A DNA stretch of 5,876 nucleotides from Sphingomonas sp. Lineage in GTDB: Bacteria > Pseudomonadota > Alphaproteobacteria > Sphingomonadales > Sphingomonadaceae. The DNA lies in assembly GCA_021154945.1 (NCBI GenBank), contig JAJNQF010000380.1, positions 1 to 5,876 on the forward strand, in the 5' to 3' direction. Shown here piece after piece: positions 1 through 5,147 of the stretch (within the stretch, counting starts at the first letter, position 1; every line of letters starts with the position of its first letter). The position numbers and the translations under genes are program-made. The notes under the pieces were generated by a model, which saw only the letters and a list, made by a program, of their open reading frames with translations, was not told the origin of the DNA and did not search any database.

Positions 1-22
1 CGGGGGAACAACCTTCTTTAAC
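1..22 (-). other. Post-sucD spacer, possible leader of next gene
   Basis: These 22 bases follow the sucD stop codon. On the minus strand they read GTTAAAGAAGGTTG followed by a run of C, so they contain a purine-rich AAAGAAGG tract that could be the ribosome binding site of a gene starting just beyond the window. In many alphaproteobacteria the 2-oxoglutarate dehydrogenase gene sucA follows sucD, but nothing of that gene is visible here. There is no terminator-like hairpin between the stop codon and the window edge. Confidence 0.3.
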
Positions 23-907
23 TTAGCCCTTCAAGACGCTCAGCAGCGTCTCGCCGAGCAGGCTGGGGCTTTCCGAAACGCGGATCCCGGCAGCTTCCAT
101 CGCCGCGATCTTGCTCTCTGCGTCGCCCTTGCCGCCCGATACGATCGCGCCGGCATGGCCCATGCGACGGCCCGGAGGCGCCGTGCGGCCGGCGATGAAG
201 CCCGCCATCGGCTTCGACCGACCGCGCTTGGCTTCGTCGCGGAGGAACTGTGCCGCCTGCTCTTCTGCGTCGCCGCCGATTTCGCCGATCATGATGATCG
301 ACTGGGTTTCCTCGTCGGCCAGGAACAGCTCGAGCACGTCGATGAAGTTCGTGCCGTTGACCGGATCGCCACCGATGCCGACCGCGGTCGTCTGACCAAG
401 GCCTGCGTTCGAGGTCTGGAAGACCGCCTCATAGGTGAGCGTGCCTGAACGGCTGACAACGCCGACCGAGCCCTTCTTGAAGATCGAGCCGGGCATGATG
501 CCGATCTTGCACTCGCCGGGGGTCAGCACGCCGGGGCAGTTCGGGCCGATGAGGCGCGACTTGGAGCCCGACAGCGCGCGCTTGACCTTGACCATGTCGA
601 GCACGGGAATGCCCTCGGTGATCGCGACGATCAGCTCGATCTCGGCGTCGATCGCCTCGAGGATCGAATCGGCGGCGAAGGGGGGCGGCACGTAGATCAC
701 GCTCGCGGTCGCGCCGGTCATCGCCTTGGCTTCGGCGACGGTGTTGTAGACGGGGAGGTCGAGGTGGGTCGTACCACCCTTGCCCGGCGTGACGCCGCCA
801 ACCATCTGCGTGCCGTATTCCAGCGCCATCTTGGTGTGGAAGCTGCCGGTTTCGCCGGTCATGCCCTGAGTGATGACCTTGGTATTCTTGTCGACGAGGA
901 TGCTCAT
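23..907 (-). CDS. sucD: Succinate-CoA ligase (succinyl-CoA synthetase), alpha subunit
   Basis: This 294-residue protein is the full length expected for SucD, which with the SucC beta subunit interconverts succinyl-CoA and succinate with nucleoside triphosphate formation in the TCA cycle. The N-terminal CoA-binding Rossmann domain shows GMTGETGSFHT (residues 15-25) and GKGGTTHLDLPV (42-53). The ligase domain contains GPNCPG (121-126), GEIGGDAEE (208-216) and GRTAPPGRRMGHAGA (240-254), in which His251 corresponds to the phosphorylated histidine. I chose the ATG at 905-907 because AAGGA lies 10 bases upstream and the protein then begins MSILVDKN, as in the family. The longer frame to 949 would translate part of a palindromic repeat. 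The gene follows mdh but is separated from it by a GIY-YIG element. No sucC is adjacent, so the beta subunit must be encoded outside this window. Confidence 0.98.
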   Translation of the reverse strand: MSILVDKNTKVITQGMTGETGSFHTKMALEYGTQMVGGVTPGKGGTTHLDLPVYNTVAEAKAMTGATASVIYVPPPFAADSILEAIDAEIELIVAITEGIPVLDMVKVKRALSGSKSRLIGPNCPGVLTPGECKIGIMPGSIFKKGSVGVVSRSGTLTYEAVFQTSNAGLGQTTAVGIGGDPVNGTNFIDVLELFLADEETQSIIMIGEIGGDAEEQAAQFLRDEAKRGRSKPMAGFIAGRTAPPGRRMGHAGAIVSGGKGDAESKIAAMEAAGIRVSESPSLLGETLLSVLKG

Positions 908-917
908 CTTGTCTCGT

Positions 918-925
918 TCCTTACC
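918..925 (-). promoter_or_regulatory. sucD ribosome binding site; copy 1 of an 8-bp direct repeat
   Basis: On the minus strand this reads GGTAAGGA, and the AAGGA core sits 10 bases before the sucD ATG. It fixes the start at 907. The same eight bases (TCCTTACC on the plus strand) recur at 1307-1314 on the other side of the GIY-YIG element. The first three overlap the outer end of the inverted repeat. The sucD translation signal therefore abuts, and partly uses, the terminus of the inserted element. Confidence 0.7.
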
Positions 926-956
926 ACCCCGGCGAAGGCCGGGGCCCAATTGGGAA
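923..956 (+). repeat. Family A palindromic repeat, left arm of GIY-YIG unit
   Basis: The 34-bp unit starts ACC at its outer end. A 7-bp stem follows (CCCCGGC at 927-933 and GCCGGGG at 938-944, loop GAAG), then the 10-bp palindrome CCCAATTGGG (945-954) and AA. It begins 5 bases beyond the GIY-YIG stop codon and ends 15 bases before the sucD start, so its hairpin would form in an mdh-sucD mRNA just upstream of the sucD ribosome binding site. Confidence 0.9.
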
Positions 957-961
957 AGCGG

Positions 962-1258
962 TCATGGCAGTGCGATGCGATCGTAAAGGTCGTCCCAAGC
1001 GGGATTGAAACCGTTGATCTCACGCAGCTTCCAGTCTCGTTTCCACTCCTTCATGTGCAGCTCACGCTGCCGGGCGGCTTCCCAACTACCGGCCAACTCA
1101 TACCAGACGAGCAGCTTGCAGTCGTATTTCTTCGTGAACCCGGCGACGACGGCGTTGCGGTGTTCCCACACGCGCTTTGCCAGGTTCAACGTCGAGCCGA
1201 GGTAGATCGTGCCATTATACCCGCTGGCCATGATGCAAACGAACGCTTGTTCTTCCAT
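962..1258 (-). CDS. Small GIY-YIG nuclease-family protein
   Basis: This 98-residue protein is essentially one GIY-YIG domain (the UvrC N-terminal type), typical of the short single-domain members of the family. The first motif is degenerate (VCI at 7-9, with Cys8 where the GIY tyrosine is expected). The second is YLG at 19-21. The presumed catalytic and supporting residues are present: Arg29 and His33 in KRVWEHRN, Tyr53 in VWYE, and Glu66 in RQRELHMKEW as the metal ligand. The basic, tryptophan-rich C-terminus (EWKRDWKLREI, then NPAWDDLYD) is typical of this subgroup. The ATG at 1258 gives the standard N-terminus. The only purine-rich tract upstream, GGGAAG, comes largely from the adjoining repeat. 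Perfect inverted repeats bracket the gene, so I infer a role in acting on them. A host DNA-repair role is the alternative. Confidence 0.88.
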   Translation of the reverse strand: MEEQAFVCIMASGYNGTIYLGSTLNLAKRVWEHRNAVVAGFTKKYDCKLLVWYELAGSWEAARQRELHMKEWKRDWKLREINGFNPAWDDLYDRIALP

Positions 1259-1268
1259 CAGCGGGGAC

Positions 1269-1302
1269 TTCCCAATTGGGCCCCGGCCTTCGCCGGGGTG
1301 GT
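1269..1302 (-). repeat. Family A palindromic repeat, right arm of GIY-YIG unit
   Basis: This is an exact reverse complement of 923-956 over all 34 bases. Its inner end supplies the GGGAAG that precedes the GIY-YIG start codon by 9 bases. Its outer end lies 40 bases past the mdh stop codon. Perfect identity of the two arms suggests either a recent arrival or active maintenance, such as by gene conversion or selection for pairing. Confidence 0.9.
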
Positions 1303-1342
1303 GCGATCCTTACCTCACCTCAAATCAGCTCACGTCTTCAAA
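1303..1342 (-). promoter_or_regulatory. mdh 3' spacer with an orphan Shine-Dalgarno-like tract
   Basis: Read on the minus strand, the spacer after the mdh stop contains AGGTGAGGTAAGGATCGC, an unusually strong purine-rich tract. No start codon follows at normal spacing, because the family A repeat intervenes. Its GGTAAGGA (1307-1314) is identical to the sucD ribosome binding site at 918-925. The simplest reading is that this was part of the original sucD leader before the GIY-YIG unit inserted. Confidence 0.4.
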
Positions 1343-2305
1343 TCAGTTCAGCGAACCATCGATACCCTTGCAGGCCACGATCAGTTCCTTGACCGCATCG
1401 ACCGAGACCTGAAGATTGCCCTTGGCCTCCTCATCGAGCTTGATCTCGACGATCTTCTCGACGCCGCCAGCCCCGATCACCACCGGCACGCCGACGTACA
1501 GATCGTCCAAACCATACTCGCCCGAGACATACGCCGCCGCCGGAAGCACGCGCTTCTGGTCGTACAGATACGCTTCGGCCATCGCGATGCCGCTGGTCGC
1601 CGGCGCGTAATAGGCCGAGCCGGTCTTCAGCAGCGCGACGATCTCGCCGCCGCCGCCGCGCGTGCGCTTGACGATCGCGTCGATCTTTTCCTGGCTCGAC
1701 ATGCCCATCGCGATGAGATCCGGCACCGGGATGCCCGACACGGTCGAGTAGCTGATGACCGGGACCATCGTGTCGCCGTGGCCGCCGAGCACGAAACTGG
1801 TGACGTCCTTGACCGAGACATTGAACTCGACGGCGAGGAAATGGCTGAAGCGCGACGAGTCGAGCACGCCGGCCATGCCGACGACCATGTGATGCGGTAA
1901 GCCCGAGAACTCACGGAGCGCCCACACCATTGCGTCGAGCGGGTTGGTGATGCAGATCACGAACGCATTCGGCGCGTTGGCCTTGATGCCCTCGCCGACC
2001 GCCTTCATGACCTTCAGGTTGATGCCGAGCAGGTCGTCGCGGCTCATGCCGGGCTTCCGTGCGACACCGGCGGTGACGATGATGACGTCCGCGCCGGCGA
2101 TGTCGGCGTAATCGTTCGAGCCAGTGATCTGCGAGTCGAAGCCTTCGACCGGGCCGCACTGCGACAGGTCGAGTGCCTTGCCCTGGGGGATGCCCTCGGC
2201 GACGTCGAACAGGACGATATCGCCAAGGCCCTTGAGTGCTGCGAGGTGCGCGAGCGTACCGCCGATGTTACCGGCGCCGATCAGCGCGATCTTCTTGCGA
2301 GCCAT
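1343..2305 (-). CDS. mdh: Malate dehydrogenase, NAD-dependent
   Basis: This 320-residue protein has the length of the LDH-like (type 3) bacterial malate dehydrogenases, which oxidise malate to oxaloacetate with NAD in the TCA cycle. The Rossmann dinucleotide motif GAGNIGG occupies residues 10-16, with Asp34 at the end of the second strand for NAD ribose binding. The substrate loop ARKPGMSRDDL (82-92) carries Arg83 and Arg89; the arginine at the specificity position favours malate over lactate. ITNPLDAM (119-126) supplies Asn121. The catalytic pair is Asp149 with Arg152 in LDSSR, and His176 in GGHGDT. The ATG at 2305 has GGAG about 10 bases upstream. The gene has its own leader with a TATAAT box after the zapE terminal repeats, and is followed by the GIY-YIG unit and sucD, which are probably co-transcribed with it. 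Confidence 0.98.
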   Translation of the reverse strand: MARKKIALIGAGNIGGTLAHLAALKGLGDIVLFDVAEGIPQGKALDLSQCGPVEGFDSQITGSNDYADIAGADVIIVTAGVARKPGMSRDDLLGINLKVMKAVGEGIKANAPNAFVICITNPLDAMVWALREFSGLPHHMVVGMAGVLDSSRFSHFLAVEFNVSVKDVTSFVLGGHGDTMVPVISYSTVSGIPVPDLIAMGMSSQEKIDAIVKRTRGGGGEIVALLKTGSAYYAPATSGIAMAEAYLYDQKRVLPAAAYVSGEYGLDDLYVGVPVVIGAGGVEKIVEIKLDEEAKGNLQVSVDAVKELIVACKGIDGSLN

Positions 2306-2358
2306 TCCAATCCGTCTCCGTCTGATGTGCGGGGTGATTGGTGACGCCGGTTACGCGC

Positions 2359-2388
2359 ATTATACCGCTACGGCAACCGCTAAAGCGG
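2359..2388 (-). promoter_or_regulatory. Candidate mdh promoter with duplicated TAGCGGT motif
   Basis: A perfect TATAAT occupies 2359-2364 on the minus strand, which would give a leader of about 47 bases before mdh. No good -35 hexamer lies 16-18 bases upstream. Immediately upstream are two copies of TAGCGGT (2364-2370 and 2376-2382), 12 bp apart start to start, and the upstream copy forms part of a 12-bp palindrome CCGCTAAAGCGG (2377-2388). Tandem sites touching the -10 box in place of a -35 match suggest an activator or repressor binding region. A TTGACA at 2440-2445 also exists but has no matching -10. Confidence 0.4.
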
Positions 2389-2450
2389 AAAAAGCACCTC
2401 GTTATTGCAACTCGTTCGCATGAGCAATAAGAAGCAACGTGTCAAATCGA

Positions 2451-2556
2451 ACCACCCCGGCGAATGCCGGGGCCCAATTGGGGAACGTTGCTGACTGAGC
2501 ACTGGACGCTGTTACTGCGACCTTCCCAAGTGGGCCCCGGCCTTCGCCGGGGTGGT
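2451..2556. repeat. Gene-less inverted pair of family A repeats (MITE/REPIN-like)
   Basis: Two family A units face each other: 2451-2484 on the plus strand and 2523-2556 on the minus strand, separated by 38 bases with no coding content. Orientation matches the GIY-YIG unit exactly, with ACCACCCC outward and the CCCAATTGGG part inward. Compared with the perfect arms at 923 and 1269, the left unit has two differences (the loop is GAAT instead of GAAG, and there is one extra G after the second palindrome). The right unit has one (CCCACTTGGG). The 7-bp stems are intact in both. The right unit ends 12 bases after the zapE stop codon, so it would form a hairpin at the 3' end of the zapE mRNA and may act as a weak terminator or stabiliser. 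Confidence 0.85.
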
Positions 2557-2568
2557 ATTTGGGGCGGA

Positions 2569-3660
2569 TTAAAGGTGCCCTTCCGCCAGATATTCCTCGG
2601 ACCGCATCTCCTCCAGCCGGCTGATCGTGCGGTCGAACTCGAACCTCCCGTCACCGCTTTCGTAAAGGTCCCCCGGCTCCGCATCCGCTGCCGCGAGCAG
2701 CTTCACCTTATGCTCGTACAACGCGTCGATCAGCGCCACGAAGCGCGCCGCCTCGTTGCGGTTCTCAGGCCCGAGCTTGGGAATGCCAACCAGGATCACG
2801 GTGTGGAACTTCCGCGCGATGGCTAGGTAATCGGCCACCCCCCTCGCCTCTCCGCACAGCTTCTTGAAGCTGAACACCGCGACGCCCTTGAGCGACTTCG
2901 GCACGCGCAGGGTTCGGCCCTGAACGATCAGGTCCTCGGCGGGAACGTGCTCGCTGTCGTCGGTCGAGAAGTCGGTAAGACGGAAGAACGCAGCCGACAG
3001 TTGCGCGGTCGCCTCGGGACCGTTGGGAACGAGCCACGTGTCCTGGCTGCCGAGCCGGTCGCGCCGATAGTCGACCGGGCCGTTGAGCGGGAGCACGTCG
3101 AGGCGCTGTTCGATGGTCGCGATGAAGGGCAGGAAATGCTCGCGGTTGAGGCCGTTCTTGTAGAGATCCGACGGCGGGCGGTTCGACGTGGTGACGATCG
3201 TCACGCCGGAATCGAGCAGCGAGGTTACCAGCCGCGACAGGATCATCGCGTCGGGGCTGTTGGTGACCATCATCTCGTCGAATGCGAGCAGGCGGGTCTC
3301 GTCGGCGATCGCGGTGGCGACGGGGACGATCGGGTCGCCGACTTCCTTGCGGCGCTCGGCGGCGATGCGCGCGTGGACCTCGAGCATGAACTCGCCGAAA
3401 TGGACGCGGCGCTTCTGCTCGACGGGGGCGTTGGCGAAGAAGAGGTCCATGAGCATGGACTTGCCGCGACCGACACCGCCCCAGAGGTAGACGCCGCGGG
3501 GGTCGGGCTTCTTGGAGAAGCGGGCGAAGAAGCCGGTGAATTTTGGGGTGGCGAGTTCGGTGGCGAGGGTGTTGAGGCGGGCGGCTGCGGCGGCTTGTTC
3601 TGGGTCGGGGCGGAGTTCGCCTGACGCTACGAGGGCTTCGTAGGCTTTGAGTACCGTCAT
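2569..3660 (-). CDS. zapE: Cell division protein ZapE, AFG1-family P-loop ATPase
   Basis: This 363-residue protein matches the length and layout of bacterial ZapE, relatives of mitochondrial AFG1/LACE1. In E. coli ZapE associates with the Z-ring during constriction and hydrolyses ATP; mitochondrial relatives are linked to respiratory-chain quality control. The Walker A motif is GGVGRGKS (61-68), introduced by RGVYLWG as in the family. The Walker B motif is LLAFDE (124-129), followed by MMVTNSPDAMIL, the family's helix after the catalytic acid. A sensor-like TTSNRPP (157-163) comes next, then DLYKNGLNREHFLPFI (165-180). The C-terminal third, including RTLRVP and FEFDRTISRLEEM, is also typical. 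The ATG at 3660 gives the standard MTVLKAYEALV start. Its Shine-Dalgarno-like GGGGGAACGGAA lies partly inside the family B repeat. Placement amid TCA-cycle genes may reflect a link to respiratory complexes, which is inference. Confidence 0.95.
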   Translation of the reverse strand: MTVLKAYEALVASGELRPDPEQAAAAARLNTLATELATPKFTGFFARFSKKPDPRGVYLWGGVGRGKSMLMDLFFANAPVEQKRRVHFGEFMLEVHARIAAERRKEVGDPIVPVATAIADETRLLAFDEMMVTNSPDAMILSRLVTSLLDSGVTIVTTSNRPPSDLYKNGLNREHFLPFIATIEQRLDVLPLNGPVDYRRDRLGSQDTWLVPNGPEATAQLSAAFFRLTDFSTDDSEHVPAEDLIVQGRTLRVPKSLKGVAVFSFKKLCGEARGVADYLAIARKFHTVILVGIPKLGPENRNEAARFVALIDALYEHKVKLLAAADAEPGDLYESGDGRFEFDRTISRLEEMRSEEYLAEGHL

Positions 3661-3664
3661 TTCC

Positions 3665-3742
3665 GTTCCCCCGCGCAGGCGGGGGCCCAGGCCCCCAGGC
3701 GTTGTATGTGTGGCTCCTGGACTCCCGCGTGCGCGGGAGAAC
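3665..3742. repeat. Family B inverted palindromic repeat pair
   Basis: Two 27-bp units, 3665-3691 on the plus strand and 3716-3742 on the minus strand, differ at 4 positions and are separated by 24 bases. Unit 1 has a 7-bp stem (CCCCCGC at 3668-3674, GCGGGGG at 3679-3685, loop GCAG). Unit 2 is a 16-base palindrome centred on TG (3723-3738). Two of the four differences are compensatory, replacing a C-G pair with T-A, so the stem is conserved rather than just the sequence. The geometry is the same as family A: hairpin outward, CCCA inward. The pair fills the gap between the thioesterase stop and the zapE start, beginning only 4 bases before the zapE ATG. Confidence 0.8.
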
Positions 3743-3757
3743 AGGGAGGTGCCGGTG

Positions 3758-4213
3758 CTATCTGGCAGTCGGCTTGCGGATCGTGGCCGAGAAGGCGGCG
3801 ATCTTGGTTTCGTCGTCCCCTTGCACCACGAGGCCCCGCAGGAACAAGAGCCGGCCGGTTTCCTTGAGGACTTCGACCTGCGCCTCGATCGGTGCGCCGA
3901 TCTTTCCGCCGCCGATAAATTGCGTGTTGAGATCGAGCGTCACCGCGGTGCCGGCGGTTATCAGGCCGAAGCCTCTTGCGGCTGCAAACAGCGCGACGTC
4001 GATGAACGCGAGGAGCGCGCCGCCGTGGACGTTGTTCTGGAGGTTGGAGTGGCGATGCTCGGGGGTGATGCGGACGCGGACGATGCGCCCATCGACGCGG
4101 TAGAGCATGGGGCCGAGCAGGGTGTTGAAGCGGGTGGGGTCGGAAAGCGACCAGCTGCGCCAGCCTGGGTTGGCGGGGTCTTCGGCTTCGACGAAATGGG
4201 GTTTGTCAGTCAT
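3758..4213 (-). CDS. PaaI-family hotdog-fold thioesterase
   Basis: This 151-residue protein is the size of single-domain hotdog acyl-CoA thioesterases of the PaaI/DUF4442-like group, which hydrolyse thioester bonds of acyl- or aryl-CoA. The signature lies in NNVHGGALLAFIDVALFAAA (60-79): His63-Gly64-Gly65 starts the central hot-dog helix, and Asp72 is in the position of the catalytic acid of PaaI enzymes. VTLDLNTQFIGG (91-102) is the typical strand with Asp94 and Asn96. The C-terminal strands (EAQVEVLKETGRLLFLRG, then KIAAFSATIRK) complete the fold. The substrate cannot be told from sequence. I chose the ATG at 4213 because the frame upstream runs into the family C repeat and gives an atypical N-terminus. 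There is no clear Shine-Dalgarno sequence. It sits 151 bases after sdhB and may be co-transcribed. Confidence 0.88.
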   Translation of the reverse strand: MTDKPHFVEAEDPANPGWRSWSLSDPTRFNTLLGPMLYRVDGRIVRVRITPEHRHSNLQNNVHGGALLAFIDVALFAAARGFGLITAGTAVTLDLNTQFIGGGKIGAPIEAQVEVLKETGRLLFLRGLVVQGDDETKIAAFSATIRKPTAR

Positions 4214-4219
4214 AAATTG

Positions 4220-4324
4220 CCGTTCGTGCCGAGTAGAGACCGAGCATAGTCGAGGGCTCGTATCGAGGTACATGTCCTTCGATACGCCTTCTCGACAAGC
4301 TCGATGGCTACTCGGGACGAACGG
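4220..4324. repeat. Family C 105-bp near-palindrome upstream of thioesterase
   Basis: The two arms, about 4220-4272 and 4273-4324, are imperfect reverse complements meeting at CATG (4271-4274). Shared blocks include CCGTTCGT, CCGAGTAG, CGAGC, GTCGAG and CGTATCGA, with one single-base gap and scattered mismatches. The outer end of the left arm lies 7 bases from the thioesterase start codon, and the right arm ends 40 bases after the sdhB stop. Transcribed from sdhB, it would fold into a long hairpin between the two genes. The sequence is unrelated to families A and B. Confidence 0.8.
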
Positions 4325-4364
4325 GAGTGGGGGCAAGAGATAGTGCCCTCACCAAACAACAGGA

Positions 4365-5147
4365 TCAGACGATCCGTTCGGCTTCCATCTTCTTGATCTC
4401 GGCGATCGCCTTGGCGGGGTTGAGGCCCTTGGGGCACGCGTTCGCGCAGTTCATGATGGTGTGGCAGCGATACAGGCGGAACGGATCCTCGAGTTCGTCG
4501 AGGCGCTCGCCGGTCATCTCGTCGCGGCTGTCGGCGAGCCAGCGATAGGCCTGCAACAGGATCGCCGGCCCCAAGAACTTGTCGGCGTTCCACCAATAGC
4601 TCGGGCACGAGGTCGAGCAGCAGGCGCACAGGATGCACTCGTACAGGCCGTCGAGCTTCGAGCGGTCTTCCGGCGACTGGAGGCGCTCCTTGCCCGAGGG
4701 CGGCGGGGTGACGGTCTGCAGCCACGGCTTGATCGACGAATATTGCGCGTAGAAATGCGTGAAGTCGGGGACCAGGTCCTTGATCACGTCCATGTGCGGC
4801 AGCGGCGTGATCTGGACCTCGCCCTTGCAATCCTCGATCGCGGTGGTGCAGGCGAGCCCGTTCTTGCCGTTGATGTTCATCGAGCACGAGCCGCAGATAC
4901 CCTCGCGGCACGAGCGGCGGAAGGTGAGCGAGGAGTCATGCTCGCTCTTCATCTTGATCAGCGCGTCGAGCACCATCGGGCCGGTGTCGTCGAGATCGAG
5001 CGCGAACGTGTCGTAGCGCGGGTTCTCGCCGCTGTCGGGATCGTAGCGATACACCTTGAAGGATTTCAGACGCTTGCCCCCGTTTGCGGGCGCGTGCTTG
5101 ACGCCCTTCTTGACGACGCTGTTTTTCGGGAGCGAGAATTCGGCCAT
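4365..5147 (-). CDS. sdhB: Succinate dehydrogenase iron-sulfur subunit (complex II)
   Basis: This 260-residue protein passes electrons from the SdhA flavin to ubiquinone in the membrane-bound succinate dehydrogenase. All eleven family cysteines expected for three clusters are visible. The [2Fe-2S] ligands are Cys80, Cys85, Cys88 and Cys100 in RRSCREGICGSC and GLAC. The [4Fe-4S] ligands are Cys171, Cys174, Cys177 and Cys238. The [3Fe-4S] ligands are Cys181, Cys228 and Cys234 (CILCACCSTSCP, and CHTIMNCANACP). Trp186 in SYWWN matches the quinone-site tryptophan of E. coli. I chose the ATG at 5147 because it gives MAEFSLPKNS, a normal alphaproteobacterial N-terminus; the frame extended to 5249 is non-coding leader. 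Upstream is a ClpP-like gene, not sdhA, so the usual sdhCDAB order is interrupted or split here. Downstream, 40 bases separate the stop from family C. Confidence 0.98.
   Translation of the reverse strand: MAEFSLPKNSVVKKGVKHAPANGGKRLKSFKVYRYDPDSGENPRYDTFALDLDDTGPMVLDALIKMKSEHDSSLTFRRSCREGICGSCSMNINGKNGLACTTAIEDCKGEVQITPLPHMDVIKDLVPDFTHFYAQYSSIKPWLQTVTPPPSGKERLQSPEDRSKLDGLYECILCACCSTSCPSYWWNADKFLGPAILLQAYRWLADSRDEMTGERLDELEDPFRLYRCHTIMNCANACPKGLNPAKAIAEIKKMEAERIV

Larger units (their letters stand above)
923..1302 (-). mobile_element. 380-bp GIY-YIG unit bounded by perfect 34-bp inverted repeats
   Basis: The unit consists of a 34-bp repeat (923-956), 5 bases, a GIY-YIG coding region (962-1258), 10 bases and a perfect reverse-complement copy of the repeat (1269-1302). 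Almost nothing else is present, so gene and repeats look like one compact module. It sits between mdh and sucD on their strand. The coding part is 169 G+C of 297 by hand count (about 57%), visibly lower than the flanking genes. An 8-bp direct repeat (918-925 and 1307-1314) flanks it, although the right copy is 4 bases outside the repeat end. A gene-less pair of the same repeats lies at 2451-2556. By analogy with REP elements linked to RAYT transposases, this may be an autonomous repeat-mobilising unit. The architecture is directly visible; mobility is inferred. Confidence 0.6.

Noticed and set aside
908..949. Upstream in-frame ATG extending sucD by 14 residues
   Set aside because: The extension translates the family A repeat and the Shine-Dalgarno region. 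SucD proteins normally begin at the internal ATG, which has a good ribosome binding site.
764..1900. Plus-strand open frame of 378 codons
   Set aside because: It runs antisense through sucD, the GIY-YIG unit and mdh, all strongly supported by conserved motifs, and its translation is low-complexity (rich in R, D, H, A), as expected for a shadow frame in G+C-rich DNA.
2440..2445. Perfect TTGACA as the mdh -35 box
   Set aside because: At 16-18 bp spacing the downstream hexamers (such as CATGCG) do not resemble a -10 box, and the TATAAT at 2359 is too far away to pair with it.
2442..2684. 80-codon minus-strand frame across the zapE end and repeat pair
   Set aside because: It overlaps zapE in another frame, and the rest is translated palindrome (PGIRRGG-type peptide).
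2947..3624. Plus-strand open frame of 225 codons
   Set aside because: It is antisense to the conserved ATPase core of zapE and rich in Gly, Glu and Val with no motif.
923..4324. CRISPR array
   Set aside because: The repeats are inverted pairs of three different families with irregular spacing, not direct repeats with uniform spacers, and there are no cas genes.
4214..4336. Longer starts for the thioesterase (ATG at 4273 or 4336)
   Set aside because: The added residues come from the family C palindrome. The AAGGA before 4273 is only one base from its ATG, and the domain is complete from 4213.
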